From Spirochaeta sp. UBA2779 (lineage in GTDB: Bacteria; Spirochaetota; Spirochaetia; DSM-2461): DNA of 5,969 nucleotides. Position numbers and translations under genes: made by a program. Within the stretch, counting starts at the first letter, position 1. Each line of letters starts with the position of its first letter. Under the pieces are notes generated by a model. That model was not told where the DNA came from. It saw nothing but the letters and a program-made list of their open reading frames with translations, and searched no databases. The stretch lies in the NCBI GenBank assembly GCA_002352375.1, contig DEIH01000244.1, positions 18,555 through 24,523 of the forward strand, in the 5' to 3' direction. Below are positions 1-5,969 of the stretch, piece after piece.

Positions 1-2642
1 GCCGGGTTGATTTTGTATTTTTTGATTGCTTCTGATAGAACTTCCGTCTTCAGTCTGCCTTCTTTTACAACAGCTCTCAGAGCTGTAAGGGTTATCCAGC
101 GGCGGTCTATCTCAAAAAAGTCACGCAGCTTTTCTCTACTGTCCGACCGTCCGTATCCGTCGGTACCCAGGATTGTAAGGGGATTGGGAATGAGCCGGCG
201 GATCTGTTCGGGATAGGCTCTCATGTAATCAGAGGAAAACACGGCTGGTCCCTCATGGTCCTTTAATACCTTGGTCAGGTAGGGAACTATTCCCGTGGAT
301 TCCGGGTTCATCAGGCTTTCCCTCTCACAGTTCATACCATCCCGGTGGAGCTGATTCACTCCGGGAACACTCCAGATGTCAGCTTCCACGTTCCAGTCTT
401 TTTTCAGCATGTCTGCAGCTGCAATCACTTCACGGAAAATGGTTCCCGATCCCATTAGCTGTACTCTCGGTTGATTTGAATCAGCAGCTTCTCTGAAGAG
501 GTAGATACCTTTGATTATGCCCTCTTCGGCACCTTCGGGAAGGGCCGGCTGGGAATAGTTTTCATTCATCACGGTGATGTAATAAAAGAGATTTTTCCTT
601 TCGGCATACATTTTCTGAAGACCGTCTCTGAGAATTACCGCCATTTCATAGGAAAATGCCGGATCGTAGGCCCGGCAGGTGGGGTAGGTAGCCGCCAGGA
701 GAAGTCCATGGCCGTCCTGATGCTGCAGGCCTTCTCCATTCAGGGTTGTTCGTCCGGCTGTAGCTCCCAGGAGAAATCCACGGGCATGAATATCACCTGC
801 CGCCCATGCCAAATCTCCGATGCGCTGAAAACCGAACATGGAATAATAAATGTAAAAAGGAATCATCGGTATACCGTAATTGGCACCTGCGGTACCTGCG
901 GCTATCCATGAGGAGAATCCGCCAGCCTCGGTAATCCCTTCTTCCAGTATTTTTCCCTCCTGGGATTCCTTGTACCACATCATACTCTCGGCATCCTGGG
1001 GTTTGTATAACTGACCCGATGGTGCGTAGATACCCAGTTGCCGGAACATTCCCTCCATACCGAAGGTTCGGGCTTCGTCCGGGACGATGGGAACAATGTA
1101 CTGTCCCAGTTTCTTATCCCTGGCCAAAGCTGAGAGCAGCCTGACAAAGGAGTTTGTAGTGGAGACTTCTCTCTCCCCTGAAGCTTCAATAGAACTTTTA
1201 AAAAGTTTATCGCTGATTGGAGGTATGATGAGAGCAGGAGGGTTGAATTCTCTGGAAGGGATAGGACCGCCTAGTTTTTTCCTCTGGCGTCTGATAAATG
1301 CCATTTCCTGTGAATCTTCTGCTGGTCTGATAAAGGGGAGTTTCTCAAGTTCCTCATCTTTCAGTGGAATGTGAAATCTGTCCCGAAACTCAATCAGGGA
1401 CGCTGTATCCATCTTCTTCTGACTGTGGGTTCCCATTGAGGCTTCTCCGGCCTTGCCCATTCCGTAACCTTTAACTGTTTTTACCAGTATTACCGTGGGT
1501 ACACCTTCGGCTTTCATAGCTTGCGAAAATGCTGCATAAATCTTACGGGGATCATGCCCGCCACGAGTCATCTGCCAGAGGTCGTTGTCATTGAAATCTT
1601 TTACCATTGCGGCAATTTTCGGGTCTGAATCAAAAAAGGTCCTTCTCAGATGTTCCGGGCCTTTGGAACGAACATCCTGGAACTCACCATCAACCATGGA
1701 AGCGAACTTTTTTAAAAGAATTCCTTCAGTATCATTTTTTATCAGTTCATCCCACTCGGTACCCCAGATTACCTTGATAACGTTCCAACCGGCTCCGGTG
1801 AAGGCCCCTTCCAGTTCATCAATAATCCGGCCGTTGCCCCGTACCGGTCCGTCCAGCCTCTGAAGGTTGCAGTTCACCACAAAAATTAGGTTGTCCAGTT
1901 TTTCCCGGGCTGCAAGACTTAAAGCTCCCCGGCTTTCCGGCTCATCAGATTCACCGTCACCCATAAAAGTCCAAACTTTTCTATTCCCTATTTTCGCATG
2001 ACCCCGGGCCTCCATATATTTCATGAACCGGGCCTGATAGATTGACATAAGCGGTCCCAGTCCCATGGAGACGGTGGGAAATTGCCAGAAATCAGGCATC
2101 AGAAAGGGGTGGGGGTATGACGATAGTCCTTTGCCATCCACTTCCCGGCGGAAATTCAGCAGATGTTCTTCATCCAGTCTCCCTTCTACATAGGCTCTTG
2201 AATACATTCCGGGAGCAGAATGACCCTGGAAAAATATCAGGTCGGCACCGGTAGGTGCGTCATGCCCTTTGAAGAACCAGTTGAATCCCACCTCATACAA
2301 AGCCGCTGAGGACGAAAAACTGGCGATATGACCACCCAGTCCATCGTTATTTTTATTTGCTTTGGCTACCATGGCCATGGCATTCCATCGAACAAAAGCC
2401 GCAACTTTCATTGCAGTCAGACTGTCTCCCGGGATTTTATCTGCGTTTTCCGGGAGAATTGTGTTGGCGTATGGTGAAATTGTTGTATCAGGTGGTTTGA
2501 TTCCCAGTTTTCGAACCCTGTCATTCAGCGTTTTCAAAAGGTAGGAAACCTTGGCATTTCCTTCGGCATTTAAAACCCCTTCCAGGGATTCCAGCCAATC
2601 TTCTGTCTCTCGGGGATCCGGATCCTGGTAAAGTTCCTGCAT
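1..2642 (-). CDS. aceE: Pyruvate dehydrogenase E1 component, homodimeric type (C-terminus cut by window edge)
   Basis: Thiamine-diphosphate-dependent E1 subunit of the cytoplasmic pyruvate dehydrogenase complex: it decarboxylates pyruvate and transfers the acetyl group to lipoyl-E2. My reverse-strand translation is open for 880 codons from ATG at 2642 to the left edge and can be aligned by eye with E. coli AceE (887 aa) from end to end. The ThDP/Mg motif is visible as MGDGE at residues 227-231, followed by VVNCN at 255-259. Residues matching known E. coli active-site positions are present: H105, S108, Q139, H141, Y176, H406 (mobile loop), D522/E523 in PDEARTF, E572, and H641 in LQHQDGH. The last visible residues are KYKINPA, which match the extreme C-terminus of the family, so perhaps only 5-10 codons are missing. 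The start is supported by AGGAGA four bases upstream. The gene is divergent from the liv operon. An aceF gene may follow off the left edge, but this cannot be seen. There are no frameshifts or missing catalytic residues. The identification is very secure. Confidence 0.97.
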   Translation of the reverse strand, partial: MQELYQDPDPRETEDWLESLEGVLNAEGNAKVSYLLKTLNDRVRKLGIKPPDTTISPYANTILPENADKIPGDSLTAMKVAAFVRWNAMAMVAKANKNNDGLGGHIASFSSSAALYEVGFNWFFKGHDAPTGADLIFFQGHSAPGMYSRAYVEGRLDEEHLLNFRREVDGKGLSSYPHPFLMPDFWQFPTVSMGLGPLMSIYQARFMKYMEARGHAKIGNRKVWTFMGDGESDEPESRGALSLAAREKLDNLIFVVNCNLQRLDGPVRGNGRIIDELEGAFTGAGWNVIKVIWGTEWDELIKNDTEGILLKKFASMVDGEFQDVRSKGPEHLRRTFFDSDPKIAAMVKDFNDNDLWQMTRGGHDPRKIYAAFSQAMKAEGVPTVILVKTVKGYGMGKAGEASMGTHSQKKMDTASLIEFRDRFHIPLKDEELEKLPFIRPAEDSQEMAFIRRQRKKLGGPIPSREFNPPALIIPPISDKLFKSSIEASGEREVSTTNSFVRLLSALARDKKLGQYIVPIVPDEARTFGMEGMFRQLGIYAPSGQLYKPQDAESMMWYKESQEGKILEEGITEAGGFSSWIAAGTAGANYGIPMIPFYIYYSMFGFQRIGDLAWAAGDIHARGFLLGATAGRTTLNGEGLQHQDGHGLLLAATYPTCRAYDPAFSYEMAVILRDGLQKMYAERKNLFYYITVMNENYSQPALPEGAEEGIIKGIYLFREAADSNQPRVQLMGSGTIFREVIAAADMLKKDWNVEADIWSVPGVNQLHRDGMNCERESLMNPESTGIVPYLTKVLKDHEGPAVFSSDYMRAYPEQIRRLIPNPLTILGTDGYGRSDSREKLRDFFEIDRRWITLTALRAVVKEGRLKTEVLSEAIKKYKINP

Positions 2643-2646
2643 ACTG

Positions 2647-2652
2647 TCTCCT
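2647..2652 (-). promoter_or_regulatory. Ribosome binding site of aceE
   Basis: AGGAGA on the minus strand lies four bases before the ATG at 2642. The spacing is slightly short but workable. It supports this ATG as the aceE start, which also matches the expected N-terminal length of the family. Confidence 0.75.
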
Positions 2653-2681
2653 GATTTGTCTCTATTAATATTAGGTGATAC

Positions 2682-2693
2682 TAAGATATCTTA
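2682..2693. repeat. Perfect 12-bp palindrome overlapping the candidate aceE -10 box
   Basis: TAAGATATCTTA is a perfect palindrome that contains the proposed aceE -10 hexamer and reaches the predicted transcription start. A dimeric repressor bound here would block aceE transcription. The symmetry does not extend further. A palindrome of this size can arise by chance in AT-rich DNA, so operator function is only inferred. Confidence 0.35.
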
Positions 2694-2716
2694 ATTCAAA
2701 CAATCCGAAAAGACAA
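2688..2716 (-). promoter_or_regulatory. Candidate sigma-70-type promoter of aceE
   Basis: On the minus strand, TTGTCT (2716-2711) and TAAGAT (2693-2688) are separated by 17 bases. Each hexamer matches four of six consensus positions. Transcription would begin near 2681, giving a leader of about 38 bases. The region is AT-rich, so chance matches are likely. The position directly upstream of aceE is the main support. Confidence 0.4.
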
Positions 2717-2732
2717 ATTATTCTAATTTATT

Positions 2733-2742
2733 ACTGCGCAGT
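2733..2742. repeat. Perfect 10-bp GC-containing palindrome upstream of aceE
   Basis: ACTGCGCAGT is a perfect palindrome in an otherwise AT-rich spacer, about 17 bp upstream of the proposed aceE -35 box. The half-sequence GCAGT recurs directly after it (GGCAGT ends at 2748). It could be an activator or repressor site, or chance. I recognise no known regulator motif here. Confidence 0.3.
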
Positions 2743-3003
2743 GGCAGTGATGAATTTGTTTTATCAGTTTAAGGTATATAGACTTATTTCTATAAAAAAA
2801 AGCAAGGCGAATTGGAATAAATATGGTTAAATAATACTTAATAAAATATATTAATGAATAATTATGATAAAAAATGGATTAAAACGGAGATGGATTAATT
2901 GAAATATTAAAAAAAGGACTAGTAGAAAGGCATTTCGAGAAATTACTTTGAGAGAATAACGTTTTTTATTGTGAAATTACGTGAGAAAATACCTGCCAGA
3001 GGA

Positions 3004-3029
3004 AATTGCGGCAATCCCTTGCCGGAATT
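3004..3029. repeat. Imperfect inverted repeat overlapping the livK -35 box (operator candidate)
   Basis: The arms read AATT-G-CGGCAA and TTGCCG-G-AATT around a TCCC centre. Ten of eleven arm positions pair, with a single G/G mismatch at 3008/3025. The right arm runs into the first two bases of the TTGACA -35 hexamer at 3028. Symmetry plus this placement is typical of a repressor operator that competes with RNA polymerase, or of an activator site abutting -35. It lies upstream of the predicted transcript, so it is unlikely to act as an RNA hairpin from this promoter. The regulator is unknown. Confidence 0.5.
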
Positions 3030-3056
3030 GACAACTGTTATTCTAGCGGATATACA
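3028..3056 (+). promoter_or_regulatory. Sigma-70-type promoter of the liv operon
   Basis: TTGACA (3028-3033, six of six consensus) is followed by exactly 17 bases and TATACA (3051-3056, five of six). Transcription would start near 3063, leaving a leader of about 46 bases before the livK ATG at 3109. This is the best promoter match in the window. It lies inside the longest possible upstream extension of the livK frame, which argues against the upstream GTG start at 2971. Confidence 0.8.
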
Positions 3057-3070
3057 GGAATATCATTCAT

Positions 3071-3090
3071 CGAATAATAATTCGAATAAT
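3071..3090 (+). repeat. Small direct and inverted repeat in the livK leader
   Basis: CGAATAAT occurs twice (3071-3078 and 3083-3090), 12 bases apart. CGAAT (3071-3075) can also pair with ATTCG (3080-3084) across a four-base loop. It sits between the predicted transcription start and the ribosome binding site. The RNA hairpin would be weak. It could be a protein site or have no function. Confidence 0.35.
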
Positions 3091-3094
3091 TTAA

Positions 3095-3099
3095 AGGAG
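3095..3099 (+). promoter_or_regulatory. Ribosome binding site that fixes the livK start
   Basis: AGGAG, within AAAGGAGAG, lies nine bases before the ATG at 3109. This strong site is directly followed by a classical signal peptide start (MKKIF). It identifies 3109 rather than the in-frame GTG at 2971 as the true initiation codon. Confidence 0.85.
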
Positions 3100-3108
3100 A
3101 GAAAATTT

Positions 3109-4221
3109 ATGAAAAAAATTTTCACAGTTTTAGTTCTTTTACTGGCTGCAGCCACACTGTTCGCCAACGGCGGCGGTGAAAGTGATGTAATCAAAATCGC
3201 TGTTGTCGGCCCTCATACCGGCGATCTCGCATCCTACGGTATCCCTACAGTTAAAGCTGCAGAGCTTGTCGTTGCTGACTGGAATGCCAAGGGCGGTGTT
3301 CTCGGACGTCAGATTGAGCTGGTTATTGAAGATGATGTCTGTAAGCCCGAAGTAGCTGCAAACAGTGCTGCCAAAGTAGTTGGTGAGGGCGTTGTTGCTG
3401 TTATCGGTCATATTTGCTCCGGTGCCACAAAGAGTGCCATGGGCATCTATAACGAAGCTAACATTCCAGCAATCAGTCCTTCAGCTACCAATCCTCCTCT
3501 GACACAGAGTGGTGATTACCCCAACTTCTTCCGGACCATCGCATCTGATGATGCACAGGCCGCCACCGATGCGGAATTCGTTGCCAAGACTCTGGGCCTT
3601 AAGAAAGTAGCTGTCCTTCACGACAAGCAGGACTACGGAAAAGGCTTTGCTGATTTCACCGTAGAAGCTCTTAAGGGACTGGGTGTAGAAACCGTTCTCT
3701 ACGAAGGAATCACAGCCGGTGCAGTTGATTACTCCGCAGTACTTACAAAAATTGCCAACTCCGATGCCGAAGGTATCGTATTCGGCGGCTACCATCCGGA
3801 AGCTTCCAAGCTGGTACAGCAGATGAGTCAGATGGGTCTTGATATACCTTTTGTTTCTGACGACGGTGTGAAAGACAACACCTTTATCCAAGTTGCCGGT
3901 GAATATGCCGAAGGCGTATATGCATCAGGTCCCATGGATACTTCGGCGAATCCCATGAGCCAGAAAGCCACTGCAGACCATAAAGCCAAGTATGGCGAAG
4001 ATCCCGGTGCGTTTTTTATCAATGCTTATGCAGCAACCATTGCACTTCTGAATGCCATCGAGAAAGCCGACAGTACTGATGGGCTTGAGATAATGAAGGC
4101 ACTGCGTTCCAACTATGTTGACACTCCTCTTGGAAGCATCAGCTTCGATGAGAAGGGTGATGCTATTGGTGTTGGATTTGCCGTTTACCAGGTTCAGAAC
4201 GGCGCTTACGTCGAACTCTAG
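3109..4221 (+). CDS. livK: Branched-chain amino acid ABC transporter, periplasmic substrate-binding protein
   Basis: Extracytoplasmic receptor of a LIV-type importer, which binds leucine, isoleucine or valine and delivers them to the LivH/LivM permease. The 370-residue protein starts with a Sec signal peptide: MKKIF, a hydrophobic stretch to about residue 18, and likely cleavage after A19 before NGGGE. There is no lipobox cysteine, so it is probably soluble. The mature part is a type I periplasmic binding protein (Peripla_BP_6-like) that aligns by eye with E. coli LivJ/LivK throughout. It has IKIAVVGPHTG at 28-38, C78 and C103 matching the LivJ disulfide, ISPSATNP at 122-129 in the ligand pocket, the HDKQDYG segment at 171-177, and Y228 in FGGYHPE. 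The ligand-ammonium Glu of LivJ appears as Asp (D252 in SDDGV). The frame stays open back to a GTG at 2971, but the promoter and ribosome binding site place the start at 3109. Specificity among aliphatic amino acids is inferred from the family. Confidence 0.93.
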   Translation: MKKIFTVLVLLLAAATLFANGGGESDVIKIAVVGPHTGDLASYGIPTVKAAELVVADWNAKGGVLGRQIELVIEDDVCKPEVAANSAAKVVGEGVVAVIGHICSGATKSAMGIYNEANIPAISPSATNPPLTQSGDYPNFFRTIASDDAQAATDAEFVAKTLGLKKVAVLHDKQDYGKGFADFTVEALKGLGVETVLYEGITAGAVDYSAVLTKIANSDAEGIVFGGYHPEASKLVQQMSQMGLDIPFVSDDGVKDNTFIQVAGEYAEGVYASGPMDTSANPMSQKATADHKAKYGEDPGAFFINAYAATIALLNAIEKADSTDGLEIMKALRSNYVDTPLGSISFDEKGDAIGVGFAVYQVQNGAYVEL

Positions 4222-4248
4222 AATCTCGTCACTTATTAGTTGATAATC

Positions 4249-4280
4249 AGGGGCGGCAGGTTTACCTGTCGCCTCTTTTT
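4249..4280 (+). terminator. Rho-independent terminator or attenuator between livK and livH
   Basis: GGCGGCAGG (4252-4260) pairs with CCTGTCGCC (4265-4273) around a TTTA loop, with one G-T wobble. Outer pairs A4249-T4276, G4250-C4275 and G4251-T4274 extend the stem to 12 bp. The run TCTTTTT follows at 4274-4280. It sits 27 bases after the livK stop. Because livH and livM follow on the same strand without an obvious new promoter, partial readthrough is likely. This would yield more binding protein than permease, as in many ABC operons. Confidence 0.8.
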
Positions 4281-4323
4281 CGGCAATAGAGATTATACTC
4301 CTTTTGCCCTGAAATCCAATCCC

Positions 4324-4330
4324 AAGGAGA
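4324..4330 (+). promoter_or_regulatory. Ribosome binding site for the TTG start of livH
   Basis: AAGGAGA ends seven bases before TTG at 4338. This strong, well-placed site supports the unusual TTG initiation codon. The nearest in-frame ATG is at codon 27 and would remove most of the first membrane segment. Confidence 0.8.
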
Positions 4331-4337
4331 ATCCCCC

Positions 4338-5243
4338 TTGAAGTACTTCCTGCAGCTCGTTCTGGCCGGGCTGACCAAAGGCAGTATCTATGCCTTGATC
4401 GCCCTGGGCTACACAATGGTGTACGGCATCATTAAGCTCATCAATTTCGCCCATGGCGAAATCTATATGATCGGTGCATTTACTGCGCTAATTATCGGCG
4501 GAGCATTACAGATAACTACCGGACTGCCGCCGCTCACAATTCTAGCCATATCTATGGCCGCAGCAATCTTCTTTTCCTCAGGTTACGGTGTAACAATGGA
4601 GAAAATTGCCTACAAACCTCTACGGAATGCCCCCAGACTGACGGCACTCATCAGCGCTATCGGTATGTCTCTTATATTGCAGAATTATGTTCTTCTGGCA
4701 CAAACATCCGATTTCCTGCCTTTCAGATCCATGATTCCCAACTTTCCGTTTCTTACCCCGGGTAAGTCTCTTGTAACTACAACTCAGTTGGTAATCCTGA
4801 TTACAACTGTTGTTGTTATGGTACTGCTTACCCTGCTCATCAAGTTTACACGGATCGGCAAGGCGATGCGGGCCACATCTCAGGATAAAACAATGGCTCA
4901 GCTGGTTGGTATTGATATCAATAAAGTTATTACCTTTACCTTTGCCGTCGGTTCCGGTACCGCGGCAATTGGTGGTGTGCTGATCGCAAACCATACGGGA
5001 CAGATAAACTTTTATATAGGGTTTCTGGCAGGTATCAAAGCTTTTGTTGCTGCGGTTCTCGGCGGTATCGGCAGTATCCCCGGAGCCGTTCTCGGGAGTC
5101 TTGTTCTGGGGATGACCGAGAGTTTCGGTGCCGGTTACATCTCCAGTGCCTATGAAGATGTTTTTGCTTTTATCATTCTGATATTGATATTATTTTTCAA
5201 ACCTTCCGGTCTTCTGGGCCGAAACGAAATAGAGAAGGTGTGA
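4338..5243 (+). CDS. livH: Branched-chain amino acid ABC transporter permease LivH
   Basis: One of two inner-membrane permease subunits forming the channel of the LIV importer. It is 301 residues long, against about 308 for E. coli LivH, and alignable by eye from the first membrane segment to the last residues (GRNEIEKV here, GRPEVEKV in E. coli). Family signatures include GYTMVYGIIKLINFAHGE at 24-41, LISAIGMSLILQNY at 104-117, the cytoplasmic loop GKAMRATSQD at 174-183, and KAFVAAVLGGIGSIPGA at 234-250, the region expected to contact the ATPases. About eight hydrophobic segments are apparent. Initiation is at TTG, chosen because of the strong ribosome binding site and full-length N-terminus. 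It lies 116 bases after livK, behind the hairpin terminator, and its stop is four bases before the livM GTG. Expression probably depends on readthrough from livK. The identification is secure. Confidence 0.95.
   Translation: MKYFLQLVLAGLTKGSIYALIALGYTMVYGIIKLINFAHGEIYMIGAFTALIIGGALQITTGLPPLTILAISMAAAIFFSSGYGVTMEKIAYKPLRNAPRLTALISAIGMSLILQNYVLLAQTSDFLPFRSMIPNFPFLTPGKSLVTTTQLVILITTVVVMVLLTLLIKFTRIGKAMRATSQDKTMAQLVGIDINKVITFTFAVGSGTAAIGGVLIANHTGQINFYIGFLAGIKAFVAAVLGGIGSIPGAVLGSLVLGMTESFGAGYISSAYEDVFAFIILILILFFKPSGLLGRNEIEKV
5234..5238 (+). promoter_or_regulatory. Ribosome binding site of livM inside the end of livH
   Basis: GAAGG, within the final livH codons, lies nine bases before the GTG at 5248. 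It suggests translational coupling of livM to livH. Confidence 0.6.
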
Positions 5244-5247
5244 TGTC

Positions 5248-5969
5248 GTGAATAAAACTATTCAAGAGATAAAAAAATCTATACTAAGCGCCCTCTGGCT
5301 GATGATTCTTACTTTTCCCATTATGGTTATCAAAGTAAATAGTTTTGAAGGTGTTGTTCTCTGGCGCTGGAAAAACCTGATGTGGGTTGGAATCGGCACA
5401 TTTCTCCTATCCTGGTTATGGCGATTTCTGCTTGACAGGAAAGAGAACGGCCCTGGTGAGTTCAAGCCGGATGCAAACATGGACAGGAAGTTCTCCTTAA
5501 GAAAAACCCTTGGTGAGAGGAAAGTGAAAATTCCAACACTTGCAGTGCTGACCATCCTGGTTCTTACATTTCCTTTTATGGTGAAATTCTATCAGGTAGG
5601 GATTATGACCAGCGCCCTGATGTTCGTTATACTGGGTTTGGGACTGAATATTGTTATCGGCTACGGTGGATTACTTCATCTGGGCTATGCGGCCTTTTAC
5701 GCCATGGGTGCCTATACCTACGGCTTAATGTATCTGTACTGGGGATTACCTTTCTGGGCGGCTTTGCCCCTGGGTGCCGTATCAGGAGCTGTTTTCGGTA
5801 TTGTAATCGGTGTTCCTGTGCTGAGATTAAGAGGCGACTATCTGGCTATCGTTACCCTGGCTTTCGGTGAAATCTCCCGGCTGCTTCTGGAAAATATGTC
5901 TGGATTCACAAAAGGTCCTGAAGGTATTGCGCAGATACCCCGTCCGGGATTTTTTGTAAAGCTTTCATT
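5248..5969 (+). CDS. livM: Branched-chain amino acid ABC transporter permease LivM (C-terminus cut by window edge)
   Basis: Second permease subunit of the LIV importer, partner of LivH in the inner membrane. The visible part is 240 codons, open to the right edge. E. coli LivM is 425 residues, so somewhat over half is present. Like the E. coli protein it has an N-terminal extension of roughly 115 residues with one or two extra hydrophobic segments (about 11-30 and 45-62) and a charged linker (about 63-93) before the core. Core signatures are ILGLGLNIVIGYGGLLHLGY at 128-147, FYAMGAY at 150-156, VLRLRGDYLAIVTLAFGEI at 191-209, and GPEGIAQIP at 223-231. The GTG start at 5248 is four bases after the livH stop. 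The ATG at 5243 is in another frame and stops after two codons. The ATPase genes livG and livF are expected downstream but lie outside the window. Confidence 0.93.
   Translation, partial: MNKTIQEIKKSILSALWLMILTFPIMVIKVNSFEGVVLWRWKNLMWVGIGTFLLSWLWRFLLDRKENGPGEFKPDANMDRKFSLRKTLGERKVKIPTLAVLTILVLTFPFMVKFYQVGIMTSALMFVILGLGLNIVIGYGGLLHLGYAAFYAMGAYTYGLMYLYWGLPFWAALPLGAVSGAVFGIVIGVPVLRLRGDYLAIVTLAFGEISRLLLENMSGFTKGPEGIAQIPRPGFFVKLS

Larger units (their letters stand above)
2643..3108. other. Divergent intergenic region between aceE and livK
   Basis: This 466-base stretch separates two divergent start codons and carries no gene I can support. The aceE-proximal 100 bases hold the candidate aceE promoter and two palindromes. 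The centre, about 2750-2990, is strongly AT-rich with A and T tracts. It contains a small inverted repeat (TATAGA at 2777-2782 with TCTATA at 2789-2794) and two copies of ATGGATTAA (2874-2882 and 2890-2898). The livK-proximal 110 bases hold the livK promoter, an operator-like inverted repeat and the leader. The length exceeds what two simple promoters need, which leaves room for activator sites or an undetected small RNA. No RNA gene can be shown from the sequence alone. Confidence 0.8.

Noticed and set aside
1..2544. Short open frames on the plus strand (for example 1087-1374 and 1585-1863) and a frame-shifted minus-strand frame at 980-1189
   Set aside because: They lie within the uninterrupted aceE reading frame, show no recognisable protein and no convincing ribosome binding sites. 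They are shadows of aceE.
2777..2802. Hairpin TATAGA/TCTATA next to a run of eight A, considered as a terminator
   Set aside because: The stem is six weak pairs. On the plus strand it is followed by A rather than T, and on the minus strand the T run precedes the hairpin, so it fits neither direction.
2899..2928. Possible second liv promoter, TTGAAA with TAGAAA at 18-base spacing
   Set aside because: The match is only moderate in strongly AT-rich DNA, where such pairs are common, and a much better promoter exists at 3028-3056.
3071..3084. Leader hairpin considered as a riboswitch or amino acid attenuator
   Set aside because: The predicted leader is only about 46 bases, with a five-pair AT-rich stem, no leader peptide rich in Leu, Ile or Val codons and no terminator structure before livK.
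3139..4994. Minus-strand open frames antisense to livK and livH
   Set aside because: The plus-strand genes are unambiguous over this range, and the antisense translations have low-complexity or cysteine-rich composition with no family features.
5262..5555. Minus-strand frame of 97 codons antisense to livM
   Set aside because: It overlaps the variable N-terminal extension of livM, but the livM frame is continuous and matches LivM architecture. The antisense product has no recognisable features.

Overview
The window is ordinary chromosomal metabolic DNA: one gene on the minus strand and a transporter operon on the plus strand, arranged divergently around an AT-rich intergenic region of 466 bases. 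I see no mobile element, CRISPR array, tRNA or rRNA gene, and no obviously undescribed system.

Left part (1-2642, minus strand): an almost complete aceE gene for the homodimeric-type E1 subunit of pyruvate dehydrogenase. Its start and ribosome binding site are inside the window. Judged against E. coli AceE, only a handful of C-terminal codons lie beyond the left edge.

Middle (2643-3108): the shared upstream region. It holds a good sigma-70-type promoter for the plus-strand operon (TTGACA, 17-base spacer, TATACA at 3028-3056), a weaker candidate promoter for aceE (2688-2716), and several inverted repeats. Two of these repeats overlap promoter elements and are plausible operators. The stretch at about 2750-2990 is very AT-rich and holds no gene I can support.

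Right part (3109-5969, plus strand): livK (periplasmic branched-chain amino acid binding protein), a hairpin terminator or attenuator, livH (permease, TTG start), and livM (second permease, GTG start, cut by the right edge). This is the standard order of a LIV-type high-affinity ABC importer. The two ATPase genes, livG and livF, would be expected just downstream of the window. The binding protein captures the amino acid outside the inner membrane and passes it to the LivH/LivM channel. AceE feeds pyruvate into acetyl-CoA, so the two divergent units both serve central carbon and amino acid metabolism, but nothing shows that they are co-regulated.

Organism: a bacterium with moderate G+C genes and AT-rich spacers. 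The LivK signal peptide has no lipobox cysteine, so the protein is probably soluble in a periplasm, which suggests a diderm. The junction ending in FANGGGE resembles solute-binding proteins I associate with free-living spirochaetes. This is an inference from recall, not a demonstrated assignment.
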